A stretch of DNA of 64,000 nt from Micromonosporaceae bacterium KJ-029 (GTDB lineage Bacteria; Actinomycetota; Actinomycetes; Mycobacteriales; Micromonosporaceae), in the NCBI GenBank assembly GCA_005402585.1, contig BIFP01000062.1, forward strand, positions 62,001-126,000. The letters are read 5' to 3'. This document shows positions 49,101 through 57,526 of this stretch, piece after piece (positions within the stretch are counted from its first letter, which is position 1; every line of letters begins with the position of its first letter). The notes under the pieces are model-generated. The model saw only the letters and a list, made by a program, of their open reading frames with translations. It searched no databases and was not told the origin of the DNA. The translations under genes and the position numbers were made by a program.

Positions 49101-50429
49101 GTGAAACCGAGATCCCTGCTCGCCCTCGCCCTGTGCGCCGCGCTCGGCCTCACCGGCTGCGGCTCCGGTTCCGGCTCCGGGTCGTCGGACTCAAGCCCGG
49201 TCAAGCTGCTGGTGTTCGGCGCCCCGGAGGAACTGGGCGCGTACCGCACGCTGATCGAGGCGTATCAGGACGCCCGACCCGGCGAGCGGGTGCAGCTGAT
49301 CGAGGCCAGCGACCGTAAGGACCTGCTGGCCCGGCTGGCCACCTCGGTGGCCGGGGGAGCACCGCCGGACGTGTTCCTGATGAACTACCGCTTCTACGGC
49401 CAGTTCGCCGCCAAGGGGGTCGTCGAGCCGCTGGACGAGCGGATTGCCGCCTCGTCGGCGCTCGACCCGGCCGACTACTACCCGGTGGCGATGGAGGCGT
49501 TCAAGTGGGAAGGCGCCCAGCTGTGCCTGCCGCAGAACGTCTCCAGCCTCGCCGTCTACTACAACCGCACCCTGTTCACCAAGTACGGGGTGCCCGAACC
49601 GAAGGCCGGCTGGACCTGGAACGACCTGGTCGGCACCGCCACCCTGATGACCCGCGACGACCGGGGCCTGGTCATCAAGGGCACCGAGGCCGAGGGCGCC
49701 GCCCGGCTGCCCGCCGTACACGGCCTCGGGGTGGAGCCGTCGATCATCCGGCTCGCCCCGCTGGTCTGGTCCAACGGCGGTGAGATCGTCGACGACCCGG
49801 ACAAGCCCACCCGGCTGGCGCTGGACAGCCCGGCGGCCCGGGAGGCGCTACGGAACCTGGTCGACCTGCGGCTGGCGTACGGGGTGGTGCCGACCGACGC
49901 GGAGGTGGAGGCGGAGGACGACGAGTCCCGCTTCCTCAACGGGCGGCTGGCGATGCTGATGACCTCCCGACGGGCCACCACCAACTTCCGCACCATCACC
50001 GGCTTCGAGTGGGACGTCGCCCCGATGCCGGTCTACCGGCAGCCGGTCGGGGTGCTGCACTCCGACGCGTACTGCATGACCCGGGGGTCGAAGAACAAGG
50101 ACGCCGCCTGGCGGTTCATGGAGTACGCGATGGCCGAGGAGGGGCAGCGGATCATCGCCGCGACCGGGCGTACCGTGCCGTCGCACATCGGGGTGTCCCG
50201 CTCACCGGCGTTCCTGGACCCGAACCAGCCGCCGCGCAACTCGCAGGTCTTCCTCGACGCCATCCCCACCGTCCGGGCGCTGCCCACCGTCTCCACCTGG
50301 CCGGAGATCGAGGATCTCAGCTACGGGATCCTGGAGAACGCCATGCACCGCGGCGACAAGCTCGACGACGTCGTCCGCGAGCTGGACACCAAGAGCCGGC
50401 CGATGTTCGCCCGTGGGGAGAACGGGTGA
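49101..50429 (+). CDS. Sugar-binding lipoprotein of ABC transporter
   Basis: Extracellular solute-binding protein, 442 residues. The lipobox is GLTGC (Cys at about 20) after a short hydrophobic signal, followed by a Gly/Ser linker, then the family-1 binding fold (KLLVFGAPEELGAYRTLIEA, GGAPPDVFLMNYRFYGQFAA, PLDERI). It is anchored outside the membrane and delivers sugar to the permeases on either side of it in the operon. The ligand cannot be assigned. Confidence 0.9.
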   Translation: MKPRSLLALALCAALGLTGCGSGSGSGSSDSSPVKLLVFGAPEELGAYRTLIEAYQDARPGERVQLIEASDRKDLLARLATSVAGGAPPDVFLMNYRFYGQFAAKGVVEPLDERIAASSALDPADYYPVAMEAFKWEGAQLCLPQNVSSLAVYYNRTLFTKYGVPEPKAGWTWNDLVGTATLMTRDDRGLVIKGTEAEGAARLPAVHGLGVEPSIIRLAPLVWSNGGEIVDDPDKPTRLALDSPAAREALRNLVDLRLAYGVVPTDAEVEAEDDESRFLNGRLAMLMTSRRATTNFRTITGFEWDVAPMPVYRQPVGVLHSDAYCMTRGSKNKDAAWRFMEYAMAEEGQRIIAATGRTVPSHIGVSRSPAFLDPNQPPRNSQVFLDAIPTVRALPTVSTWPEIEDLSYGILENAMHRGDKLDDVVRELDTKSRPMFARGENG

Positions 50430-51457
50430 GCGGCCTCGTCCTCGACGGGGTCAGCGCCGCCTACCGCGGCACCACCGTGCTGCACGAGGTGGACCTGACC
50501 GTTGAGCGGGGCGAGCTGCTGGTGGTGCTCGGCCCGTCCGGCGCCGGCAAGTCGACCGTGCTGCGGGTGGTGGCCGGCCTGGAACCGGTCACCACCGGCC
50601 GCGTCCACATCGCCGGCCGCGACGTCACCGACCAGCGCCCGGGCCTGCGCAACGTGTCGATGGTGTTCCAGTCGTACGCGTTGTTCCCGCACCTGAGCGT
50701 GGTCGAGAACATCGCCTTCGGGATGGAGGTGCGGGACATACCGCGCCGCCAGGCCCGCGAGCGGGCCCGGGCGGCGGCCGAGACGGTGGGCTGCGCCGGG
50801 CTGCTGGACCGTCGCCCGGGACAGCTATCCGGCGGCGAACGGCAACGCGTCGCCCTGGCCCGGGCACTGGTCCGCGAACCGGACGTGTTCCTGCTCGACG
50901 AGCCACTGTCCAACCTCGACCTCGCGCTGCGCGTCGAGATGCGTACCGAACTGCGGGCCCTGCACGACCGGATCGGCGCGACCATGGTGCACGTCACCCA
51001 CGACCAGACCGAGGCACTGGTGCTCGCCGACCGGATCGCGGTGCTGCGCGACGGTCGGGTCGAGCAGGTGGGCACCCCGGACCAGATCTGGCGTACCCCG
51101 GCCAGCACCTTCGTGGCCCGGTTCGTCGGCTCCCCGGCGATGAACCTGCTGCCCGCCGACGGCGCGCTGCGACCCAACGGGGCCGCACCGGAGCTGCCGG
51201 ACGAGCCGCTGGAGATCGGCTTCCGGCCGGAGGCGGTCACCCTCGACGCCGCCGACGGCGCCCCGGCCACCGTCGAGCGGGTCGAGGTGATCGGCGAGGA
51301 CGCCTACGCGTACCTCACCGTCGCCGCCGGGCAACCGGTGGTCGCCCGGGTGCCGGCCGCCCGCCGCCCCGACAAGGGCGCGACGGTACGCGTCGGCGTG
51401 CGCTGGGCCGATACCCACCTGTTCCACGCCGCCTCCGGCCGCCGGTACGCCCCATGA
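50426..51457 (+). CDS. ABC transporter ATP-binding protein (MalK/UgpC type)
   Basis: A 343-residue ATPase. Walker A GPSGAGKST (residues 37-45), signature LSGGERQRVALARAL, Walker B VFLLDEPLSNLD, and the switch His in HVTHDQTEAL are intact. A TOBE-type regulatory domain fills the last 100 residues. GTG 50426 overlaps the lipoprotein stop (GTGA). Having a dedicated ATPase is unusual among actinomycete sugar importers, many of which share one MsiK protein. Confidence 0.92.
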   Translation: MSGLVLDGVSAAYRGTTVLHEVDLTVERGELLVVLGPSGAGKSTVLRVVAGLEPVTTGRVHIAGRDVTDQRPGLRNVSMVFQSYALFPHLSVVENIAFGMEVRDIPRRQARERARAAAETVGCAGLLDRRPGQLSGGERQRVALARALVREPDVFLLDEPLSNLDLALRVEMRTELRALHDRIGATMVHVTHDQTEALVLADRIAVLRDGRVEQVGTPDQIWRTPASTFVARFVGSPAMNLLPADGALRPNGAAPELPDEPLEIGFRPEAVTLDAADGAPATVERVEVIGEDAYAYLTVAAGQPVVARVPAARRPDKGATVRVGVRWADTHLFHAASGRRYAP

Positions 51458-51573
51458 GCGCGCGAAGCGGGCCGGGCCTGCGCGCCCCCCAGCCGCGAAC
51501 AGAGGACGGCCCCGCAAGCGCCAGGAGCGGGCCGGCAGCCCCGCAGCCGCGACCAAAGATTCGCACCGTGAGC
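51454..51573 (+). repeat. Repeat insertion at permease start (two SARSGP units)
   Basis: TGAGCG occurs at 51455 and again at 51569, flanking 114 bases made of two related units (AGCGGGCCGGGCCTGCGCGC and AGCGGGCCGGCAGCCCCGCA types, each followed by CCGCGAMCAAAG-like sequence). The length is a multiple of three, so the insertion extends the protein by 38 codons. Confidence 0.65.
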
Positions 51574-52479
51574 GGTCCGGACACCCGCTCGCGGCGGCAG
51601 TTGGTGCTGATGCTGGCGCCGTACCTGGTCGGCCTGGTCGGGCTGGTGCTGGTGCCGGCCGTGGTCACCCTGGCGCTGGCGTTCACCGAGTACGACCTGC
51701 TGCGCCCGCCGGCCTGGGCCGGACTGGACAACTTCACCGCCCTGGTCGACGACCCGATCTTCCGCGTCGCGTTGCTCAACTCGGTGGTGTTCGCGCTGGT
51801 GGCCGTACCGCTGCGGGTGCTGCTGGCGCTCGGCCTGGCGCTGCTGCTGCATCGCCGGGCCGTCGGCACCGGCACCGCCCGCACCGCGGCGCTGCTGCCC
51901 ACCGCCGTGCCCGAGATCGCCTACGGCCTGCTCTGGCTGTGGCTGTTCAACCCGCTGTACGGCCCGATCAACCAGCTGCTGCGCATCGGTGGGGAGCAGG
52001 GGCTGACTGTGCTGGGGCGCACTCCGCCGCAGTGGCTGACCGATCCCACCAGCGCCCGCGCGGGGATCATCCTGATGAGCCTGTTCACCATGGGGGAGAC
52101 CTTCGTGGTGCTGCTGGCCGCCCGGCGGGCGCTGCCCCGCGACGTGTACGAGATGGCCGCCATCGAGGACGCCACCGGCTGGGACGTGTTCCGCCGGGTC
52201 ACCCTTCCGCTGATGGCGCCGGTGCTGGCCCTGCTGGCGGTGCGGGACGCCATCGCCAGCCTGCATTTCACCTTCGTGCCGGCGTTCGTGGTGACCGACG
52301 GCGGCCCGCCCCCGTACGCGACCACCTACCTGTCGCTGTTCGTCTACCAGACGGGTTTCGAGTACCTGCGCTACGGCTACGCGGCGGCGGCGACCCTGGT
52401 GATGATGCTGTTGACCGTCGCGGCGGTGCTGGTGCAGTGGCGCCTGATCCGCCGCTACCGACGGCTCTACACGTTCTAG
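51454..52479 (+). CDS. Sugar ABC transporter permease (MalF type) with repeat-derived N-terminus
   Basis: A 341-residue permease whose six-helix body begins at about residue 50 (LVLMLAPYLVGLVGLVLVPA), with EAA loop YEMAAIEDATGWDVFRRVTL. ATG 51454 overlaps the ATPase stop. The first 38 residues come from a twofold repeat (SARSGPGLRAPQPR / SARSGPAAPQPR) and end at GTG 51568, which gives VSGPDTRSRRQ and is probably the ancestral start. Either start may be used. Last gene of the operon. Confidence 0.85.
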   Translation: MSARSGPGLRAPQPRTEDGPASARSGPAAPQPRPKIRTVSGPDTRSRRQLVLMLAPYLVGLVGLVLVPAVVTLALAFTEYDLLRPPAWAGLDNFTALVDDPIFRVALLNSVVFALVAVPLRVLLALGLALLLHRRAVGTGTARTAALLPTAVPEIAYGLLWLWLFNPLYGPINQLLRIGGEQGLTVLGRTPPQWLTDPTSARAGIILMSLFTMGETFVVLLAARRALPRDVYEMAAIEDATGWDVFRRVTLPLMAPVLALLAVRDAIASLHFTFVPAFVVTDGGPPPYATTYLSLFVYQTGFEYLRYGYAAAATLVMMLLTVAAVLVQWRLIRRYRRLYTF

Positions 52480-52605
52480 CAGGGGCCTCCCGGTCGAGAC
52501 GTGGACGGTGCCGGAAACCACGCGGGTGGTCGCCGGAAATCGGCCGCCGGTCGGTATGCCCCGTGCGAGGATGCCCAGCGGCCGGAGCGGAGGAAGGGGC
52601 GACGG

Positions 52606-53217
52606 GTGGACGTCGAGGTACGGCGGCTGGCGCCGCAGCAGGTCGAGGAGGCGGCGGAAGTGCTGGCCGACGCGTTCGACGGGTACCCCTGGACGGCGTG
52701 GACGGTGGCCGCGGACCGGCACCGGGAGCGGCTTGCCGGGCTGTTCGGCCTCACCATCGCGGCGGTCGGCCTGCCGTACGGCGACGTGTGGGCGGCGGTC
52801 GAGCGAGCCGGACGGGTGGCCGGCGTGGCGGTGTGGCTGCGCCCGGACCGGCCGGTGCCGGAACAGGTCTGGACCGACCTGTCGGAGCGGGACGCGCAGT
52901 TGGCCGGCGACCGGTACGGCGCCATGGTCGCCGCCGAGGCCGCGTGCGCCCCGCTGCGCACCACCGAGGCGGCTTGCCTCCTGGCCACCGTTGGCGTGCG
53001 GCGCGACCGGTGGGGCCAGGGGCTGGGCGGGCGGGTGCTGGAGCCGGGGCTGGCCGCCGCGGCACACGCTGGGCTTCCGGCGGTGCTGGAGACCTCGTCG
53101 ACGGACAACCTCCGGTTCTACCGCCGGCTCGGCTTCGAGATGACCGGCCAGGTGGAGGTGCCCGGCGGCGGCCCCCGGGTGTGGGGGATGCGCCGACCGC
53201 CCGGTGGGAAGGTGTAG
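52606..53217 (+). CDS. GNAT family N-acetyltransferase
   Basis: A 203-residue cytoplasmic enzyme. The acetyl-CoA site is VRRDRWGQGLGGRVLEPGLA, matching Q/R-x-x-G-x-G/A, preceded by CLLATVGV; the final strand is LETSSTDNLRFYRRLGFEMT. AGGAAGGGG precedes GTG 52606; the frame is open to 52501 without similarity. The substrate is unknown. It stands between the transporter operon and rtcB. Confidence 0.85.
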   Translation: MDVEVRRLAPQQVEEAAEVLADAFDGYPWTAWTVAADRHRERLAGLFGLTIAAVGLPYGDVWAAVERAGRVAGVAVWLRPDRPVPEQVWTDLSERDAQLAGDRYGAMVAAEAACAPLRTTEAACLLATVGVRRDRWGQGLGGRVLEPGLAAAAHAGLPAVLETSSTDNLRFYRRLGFEMTGQVEVPGGGPRVWGMRRPPGGKV

Positions 53218-53245
53218 CGGGACCGAGGGCGGGTAGCTGCCCGGG

Positions 53246-54664
53246 ATGGAGTTGGTCGAGGAGTCGCCGTACCGGTTCCGGATCGACCGGCACGATCCGA
53301 TGCGGGTGCCGGGGGTGGTCTTCGCGTCCCGGTCGCTGCTGCCCGACGCCGGGGCGGACCGGTCGCTGGAGCAGGTCGCCAACGTGGCCACCCTGCCGGG
53401 CATCGTCGGCGCCTCGTACGCCATGCCGGACGTGCACTGGGGTTACGGCTTCCCGATCGGTGGGGTCGCCGCCACCGACGTCGAGGCCGGCGGGGTGGTC
53501 TCGCCGGGCGGCGTCGGCTTCGACATCTCCTGCGGGGTCCGGCTGCTCACCGCCGACCTGGACCGCGACGAACTACGCCCGCGCCTGGAAGCGGTGATGG
53601 ACGCGCTGAGCGCGGCCACCCCGCGCGGCATGGGCCGGGGCGCGGTGTGGCATCTGACCGGCCGCGACGAACTCGACGCGGTGCTGCGCGGCGGCTCCCG
53701 GTACGCCGTGGAACGCGGCTTCGGCGTCGAACGGGACCTGCACCGCTGCGAGGACTACGGCGCGGTGGACGACGCCGACCCGGCCCAGGTCAGCGAGCGG
53801 GCGATCGAGCGTGGCGCGCGTCAGGTGGGCAGCCTCGGCTCCGGCAACCACTTCCTGGAGGTGCAGGCGGTCGAGCAGGTGTACGACGAGCCGGTGGCCG
53901 AGGCGTTCGGGCTGCGCCCCGGTCAGGTCTGCGTGATGATCCACTGCGGGTCGCGGGGCCTGGGCCACCAGATCTGCACCGACTACGTGCGGGCCATGGA
54001 GAAGGTGATGGGCCGGCACGGTATCCACGTCCCGGACCGGCAGCTCGCCTGCGCCCCGGTCGGCTCGCACGAGGGACGCGCCTACCTGGGCGCGATGGCC
54101 GCCGCGGCGAACTACGCGCGGGCCAACCGGCAGTTGCTCGCCCACGCGGCCGGCCAGATCTTCGAGCGGGAGACCGGCCGGCGGCTCGACCTGGTCTACG
54201 ACATCTCGCACAACCTCGCCAAGATCGAGGACCATGCCGTGGACGGCGGGACGCGACGGCTGTGCGTACACCGCAAGGGCGCCACCCGAGCGCTGCCGCC
54301 CGGGCACCCGGACCTGCCCAACGAGCTGCGGCCCGTCGGTCAGCCGGTGCTCATCCCGGGTTCGATGGGCACCGGCTCGTACGTGCTGACCGGGGTGGCC
54401 GGGGCGCCCGCCTGGGCCTCCACCTGCCACGGCGCGGGCCGGGTGCAGAGCCGCAAGCAGGCCGTCGCGGCCGGCCACGGTGCGGATCCGCGCGCCCAGT
54501 TGGAGGCGCAGGACATCGCGGTACGCGGGGCGTCCCGGCGCGGGCTGGCCGAGGAGATGCCGGCGGCGTACAAGGACATCTCGGCGGTGGTCGAGGCGGC
54601 GGAGGGTGCCGGCCTGTGCCGGAAGGTGGCCCGGCTGGTGCCGCTCGGCGTGGTCAAGGGCTGA
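53246..54664 (+). CDS. rtcB: RtcB-type RNA-splicing ligase
   Basis: GTP- and Mn-dependent ligase joining 2',3'-cyclic phosphate or 3'-phosphate RNA ends to 5'-OH ends. The 472-residue protein has the metal motifs MPDVHWGYGFPIGG, GFDISCGVR (Cys ligand), GSGNHFLEV, CGSRGLGHQ and YDISHNLAK, and the guanylated His at about 395 in STCHGAGRVQSR. The archease gene lies directly against it on the other strand, supporting function as a turnover ligase in RNA repair. Confidence 0.95.
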   Translation: MELVEESPYRFRIDRHDPMRVPGVVFASRSLLPDAGADRSLEQVANVATLPGIVGASYAMPDVHWGYGFPIGGVAATDVEAGGVVSPGGVGFDISCGVRLLTADLDRDELRPRLEAVMDALSAATPRGMGRGAVWHLTGRDELDAVLRGGSRYAVERGFGVERDLHRCEDYGAVDDADPAQVSERAIERGARQVGSLGSGNHFLEVQAVEQVYDEPVAEAFGLRPGQVCVMIHCGSRGLGHQICTDYVRAMEKVMGRHGIHVPDRQLACAPVGSHEGRAYLGAMAAAANYARANRQLLAHAAGQIFERETGRRLDLVYDISHNLAKIEDHAVDGGTRRLCVHRKGATRALPPGHPDLPNELRPVGQPVLIPGSMGTGSYVLTGVAGAPAWASTCHGAGRVQSRKQAVAAGHGADPRAQLEAQDIAVRGASRRGLAEEMPAAYKDISAVVEAAEGAGLCRKVARLVPLGVVKG

Positions 54665-55093
54665 CTACACGTCCAGCGTCACCCCGCAGGACCATCCCGC
54701 GCCGTCGCCGCCGAAGCGCAGCTCGTACAGCGAGACCGCCTTCGGGACCGCGCCGGTGAGTTCCACCTCGCCGGTGGCCGTGGTCCGCCAGCGCACCAGC
54801 AGGCCGCCGGCGCCGTCGTCGGTCACCTCGGTGGACAGCGGCAGTTCATCCGTCGTCTCCAACCGGAAGATCACTTCGTCGAGTACGCCCACCAGCAGGT
54901 CCTCGTCGGTGGCGGCCGGCGCCTGGAACTCCCGCTCGGCGTGGGGCCGGGCGCCGGCCGGGTCGGTGAACGACTCGACCAGCGCGGCGACCGCCTCGGC
55001 CACGCAGCCCTCCCGGTCCGGTGCCCACGCCTCGATCCGTACGTCGGCGGTGTGCGGCACGCACCGGTGCCCGCGTTCGGGTCGTGGCTCCAT
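54665..55093 (-). CDS. Archease, RtcB cofactor
   Basis: A 142-residue protein that helps RtcB accept GTP and recycle. VPHTADVRIEAWAPD near the N-terminus carries the metal-binding Asp; the C-terminal strand KAVSLYELRF and the terminal Asp-Val are typical. ATG 55093 gives the usual short N-terminus; the open frame extends to 55291. Its stop codon abuts the rtcB stop codon with no base between them, so the two messages are convergent. Confidence 0.88.
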   Translation of the reverse strand: MEPRPERGHRCVPHTADVRIEAWAPDREGCVAEAVAALVESFTDPAGARPHAEREFQAPAATDEDLLVGVLDEVIFRLETTDELPLSTEVTDDGAGGLLVRWRTTATGEVELTGAVPKAVSLYELRFGGDGAGWSCGVTLDV

Positions 55094-55136
55094 GCCTCGA
55101 TGATGCGCCACGGCCGGACGTGGCGCGTCGCGACTG

Positions 55137-56828
55137 TCAGTGCACGCCCAGCCGGGCGATCGGCTCGACCAGTTCGCGTTCCTCGTACGACAGGTGCGAC
55201 AGCAACGTGTCGGTGAGCAGGTCGACTGCGGCACGCAGGTCGGCCATCCCGTCCGGCGTGGCGACGAACGCGACCAATGCCCGGTCGACACCTTCCAACA
55301 CGTCGTGGATGGCGTGGTGTTCCTCCTCCAACCGGTCGACGACCGGCTTGAGCCGGGGGTCGGCGTTGCGCAGGTGCGGGAAGAGGGACCGGTCCTCGAT
55401 GGTGTGGTGGGTGGTCACCACCCGGCAGTACGACTCGCAGTAGGTGCCGAGTGTCCACTTGTTCTGCCGCATGGTCATCGTGTTGATGTGCGACCGGGCG
55501 GTGCCCACGTCGATCAACCCGGCGGCGACCTGCTCGATCAGGTCGTGGATCTGGGCCAGCTCGCCGCGCAGGCCGTCGTGCACGTCGATCAGGTGCTGGG
55601 CGCTGGCCTGCTCGTGCGCGGTGTAGGTGCGCTCCGGGTCCCGTGCCGGCCCGGTGGGCCGGGCCGACTCGTCCCAGACCCGCACGTCGCTGCGCCGGCT
55701 GCCGTCGTCGGGCGTCGGCACGACGGCGAACGGCCCGGCGGCGACGGTGGCGCGTCGTCCCGCCGGCCGCCCCGCGGAATCGGCCGCCCCGGTCCGAGCC
55801 GCGCCGCCGGCCTGCTCCGTCGCGGTCCCGGCCGGGTCGCCGGACCGGGTTCCGGCATCGCCGTCCGGCTGCCGGCCGCCCCCGCCGGTCGAGGCGCTGC
55901 CCGCACCGGCTGGGCCGGTCGCGGTGCCGCCCCCGCCGGTCGATCGTTCGGCGCTGACCAGCTCCCGGGTCGCCGGGGCCACCTCGGCGGCGAACCGCCG
56001 CAGGTCGTCGGGGTCGTCGCTGCCGAGGATGAAGGTGCTGATGCCTTCGGTCAGGGCGAGATCGGCGAGTTCCTCGGCCCACTGCTCGGCCGGACCGTGC
56101 AGCGGGCCGCGCCCGACGGCCGTGAACCGTCCGTTGATGTTGAGCAGCCGGCGTACGTCGACCGGGGACCGACCGGCCTCGGCGGCGGCGTCGTCGATGA
56201 TCGCGTTGCCCCTGGCGAGGTCACCGGGTTGCAGGTAGGCCAGCGAGGGCAGCCAGCCGTCGGCCCGGCGCCCGGTCAGCGCGAGCATGCGCGGCTTGTA
56301 GGCGCCGAGCCAGATGCCGACGTCGTGGGCGGGGGCCGGGCCGCGCTTGGCGCCGACCGCGCGGTGGAACTCACCGTCGACCCGGACGCCGCCGCGGGCG
56401 TCGGCGTCCCAGATCTGGCGGATGATCTCGATCGCCTCCTCCAGGGCCCGCACCCCCTGACCGGGGGAGAGGCGCCGGCCGCCCATCGCCTCGATGGCGT
56501 CCCAGAACGCGCCGGCGCCCAGGCCCAGCTCCGTCCGGCCGCCGCTGAGCAGGTCGAGGCTGGCGACGCTGCGGGCCAGCACGGCGGGTGGGCGCAGCGG
56601 CAGGTTGGTGACGTTCGCGGCCAGGCGTACCCGCTCGGTCCGTGCGGCGACGAAGCTCAGCAGCGTCCAGGTGTCCAGGAACGCGGGCTGGTACGGGTGG
56701 TCCTGGAAGGTGACCAGGTCGAGCCCGACCTGCTCGGAGAGCATGGCGAGACCGACCGGTCGCGCGGGGTCGGCGTTGCCGGGCGTCAGGAACGACCCGA
56801 AGGTCAGGGGGTGCCCGTAGTCGCTCAT
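55137..56828 (-). CDS. LLM-class (F420/FMN) oxidoreductase fused to hemerythrin HHE domain
   Basis: A 563-residue fusion. Residues 1-300 form a luciferase-like monooxygenase barrel (MLSEQVGLDLVTFQDHPYQP, LANVTNLPLRPPAVLARSVA, LGLGAGAFWDAIEAMG). Residues 300-415 are a Gly/Ala/Thr-rich linker. Residues 415-555 are a four-helix hemerythrin-type domain with expected iron ligands in LIDVHDGLRGEL, YCRVVTTHHTIEDRSLFPHL, LEEEHHAIHDVL and LLSHLSYEERELVEP. Oxygen or NO sensing coupled to a flavin or F420 reaction is suggested. It is divergent from a MarR gene, with an operator between. Confidence 0.87.
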   Translation of the reverse strand: MSDYGHPLTFGSFLTPGNADPARPVGLAMLSEQVGLDLVTFQDHPYQPAFLDTWTLLSFVAARTERVRLAANVTNLPLRPPAVLARSVASLDLLSGGRTELGLGAGAFWDAIEAMGGRRLSPGQGVRALEEAIEIIRQIWDADARGGVRVDGEFHRAVGAKRGPAPAHDVGIWLGAYKPRMLALTGRRADGWLPSLAYLQPGDLARGNAIIDDAAAEAGRSPVDVRRLLNINGRFTAVGRGPLHGPAEQWAEELADLALTEGISTFILGSDDPDDLRRFAAEVAPATRELVSAERSTGGGGTATGPAGAGSASTGGGGRQPDGDAGTRSGDPAGTATEQAGGAARTGAADSAGRPAGRRATVAAGPFAVVPTPDDGSRRSDVRVWDESARPTGPARDPERTYTAHEQASAQHLIDVHDGLRGELAQIHDLIEQVAAGLIDVGTARSHINTMTMRQNKWTLGTYCESYCRVVTTHHTIEDRSLFPHLRNADPRLKPVVDRLEEEHHAIHDVLEGVDRALVAFVATPDGMADLRAAVDLLTDTLLSHLSYEERELVEPIARLGVH

Positions 56829-56873
56829 CTCGGCCTTCCTTCCGGTGGCGCGGCGTCGGTCACCGCACCAAAT

Positions 56874-56894
56874 ATGTTATGCCGAGCAGAACAT
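56874..56894. promoter_or_regulatory. MarR-type operator candidate
   Basis: ATGTTATGCCGAGCAGAACAT is a 21-base imperfect palindrome (8 of 10 pairs match) in the 100-base, AT-rich gap between the divergent LLM-hemerythrin and MarR genes, so it can control both. Confidence 0.55.
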
Positions 56895-56935
56895 CTTTGC
56901 CCAATAAAATCTGTGACCTGCGCTAACCTGTGAGG

Positions 56936-57484
56936 ATGACCGGTGCCGAGGGCAACGACTCCCGACCAGACCCGCTCAACGACGATCTCGGGTGGATGCT
57001 CGGCGTCGTCTTCCGGGCCTACATCCGCGCCGCCGAGCACGCCGTCGGTGACCTGCCCGGGGGGCCGCGGGGCTATCACGTGCTCACCGCCGCCGACCGG
57101 CAGCCCGCCCGCAACCAGGGTGCGATCGCCGAGGAGTTGGGCATCGACCGCACGGTCCTGACGTACCTCATCGACGACCTGGAGCGCGACGGGCTGGCGC
57201 TGCGCCGACCGGACCCGGCCGACCGGCGCAGCCGCCTGGTCACCCTCACCGACGCCGGCCGTGAGGCCGCGCGGCACCGGCGGGAGGAGCTGCGTCGGGT
57301 CGAGTCACGGCTGTTACAGGCGCTCACGCCTGACGAGAACGCGACGCTGCGGGCGCTGCTGCGGCGGGTGGCCTGCGCGGCGCAGGCGCTCGACCCGCTC
57401 ACCGACCTGTGCGAGGCGGTGGAGGAGGCGGCCGAACGACCGCCGGCCGGCCGGCCCGGTCGCCGCCGGCCCGCGCGCACCTGA
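56936..57484 (+). CDS. MarR-family transcriptional regulator
   Basis: A 182-residue winged-helix regulator. The DNA-binding region is QGAIAEELGIDRTVLTYLID, then LERDGLALRRPDPADRRSRL, the typical MarR wing. The N- and C-terminal helices form the dimer interface. ATG 56936 or GTG 56930 may be the start; the preceding GTGAGG is too close to serve as a good ribosome-binding site, so a leaderless mRNA is possible. It probably represses itself and the divergent oxidoreductase fusion. Confidence 0.87.
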   Translation: MTGAEGNDSRPDPLNDDLGWMLGVVFRAYIRAAEHAVGDLPGGPRGYHVLTAADRQPARNQGAIAEELGIDRTVLTYLIDDLERDGLALRRPDPADRRSRLVTLTDAGREAARHRREELRRVESRLLQALTPDENATLRALLRRVACAAQALDPLTDLCEAVEEAAERPPAGRPGRRRPART

Positions 57485-57526
57485 CAGCGGTCGCTGCGGT
57501 GCGGCGGTCGACGTACCGTCCGGAGC

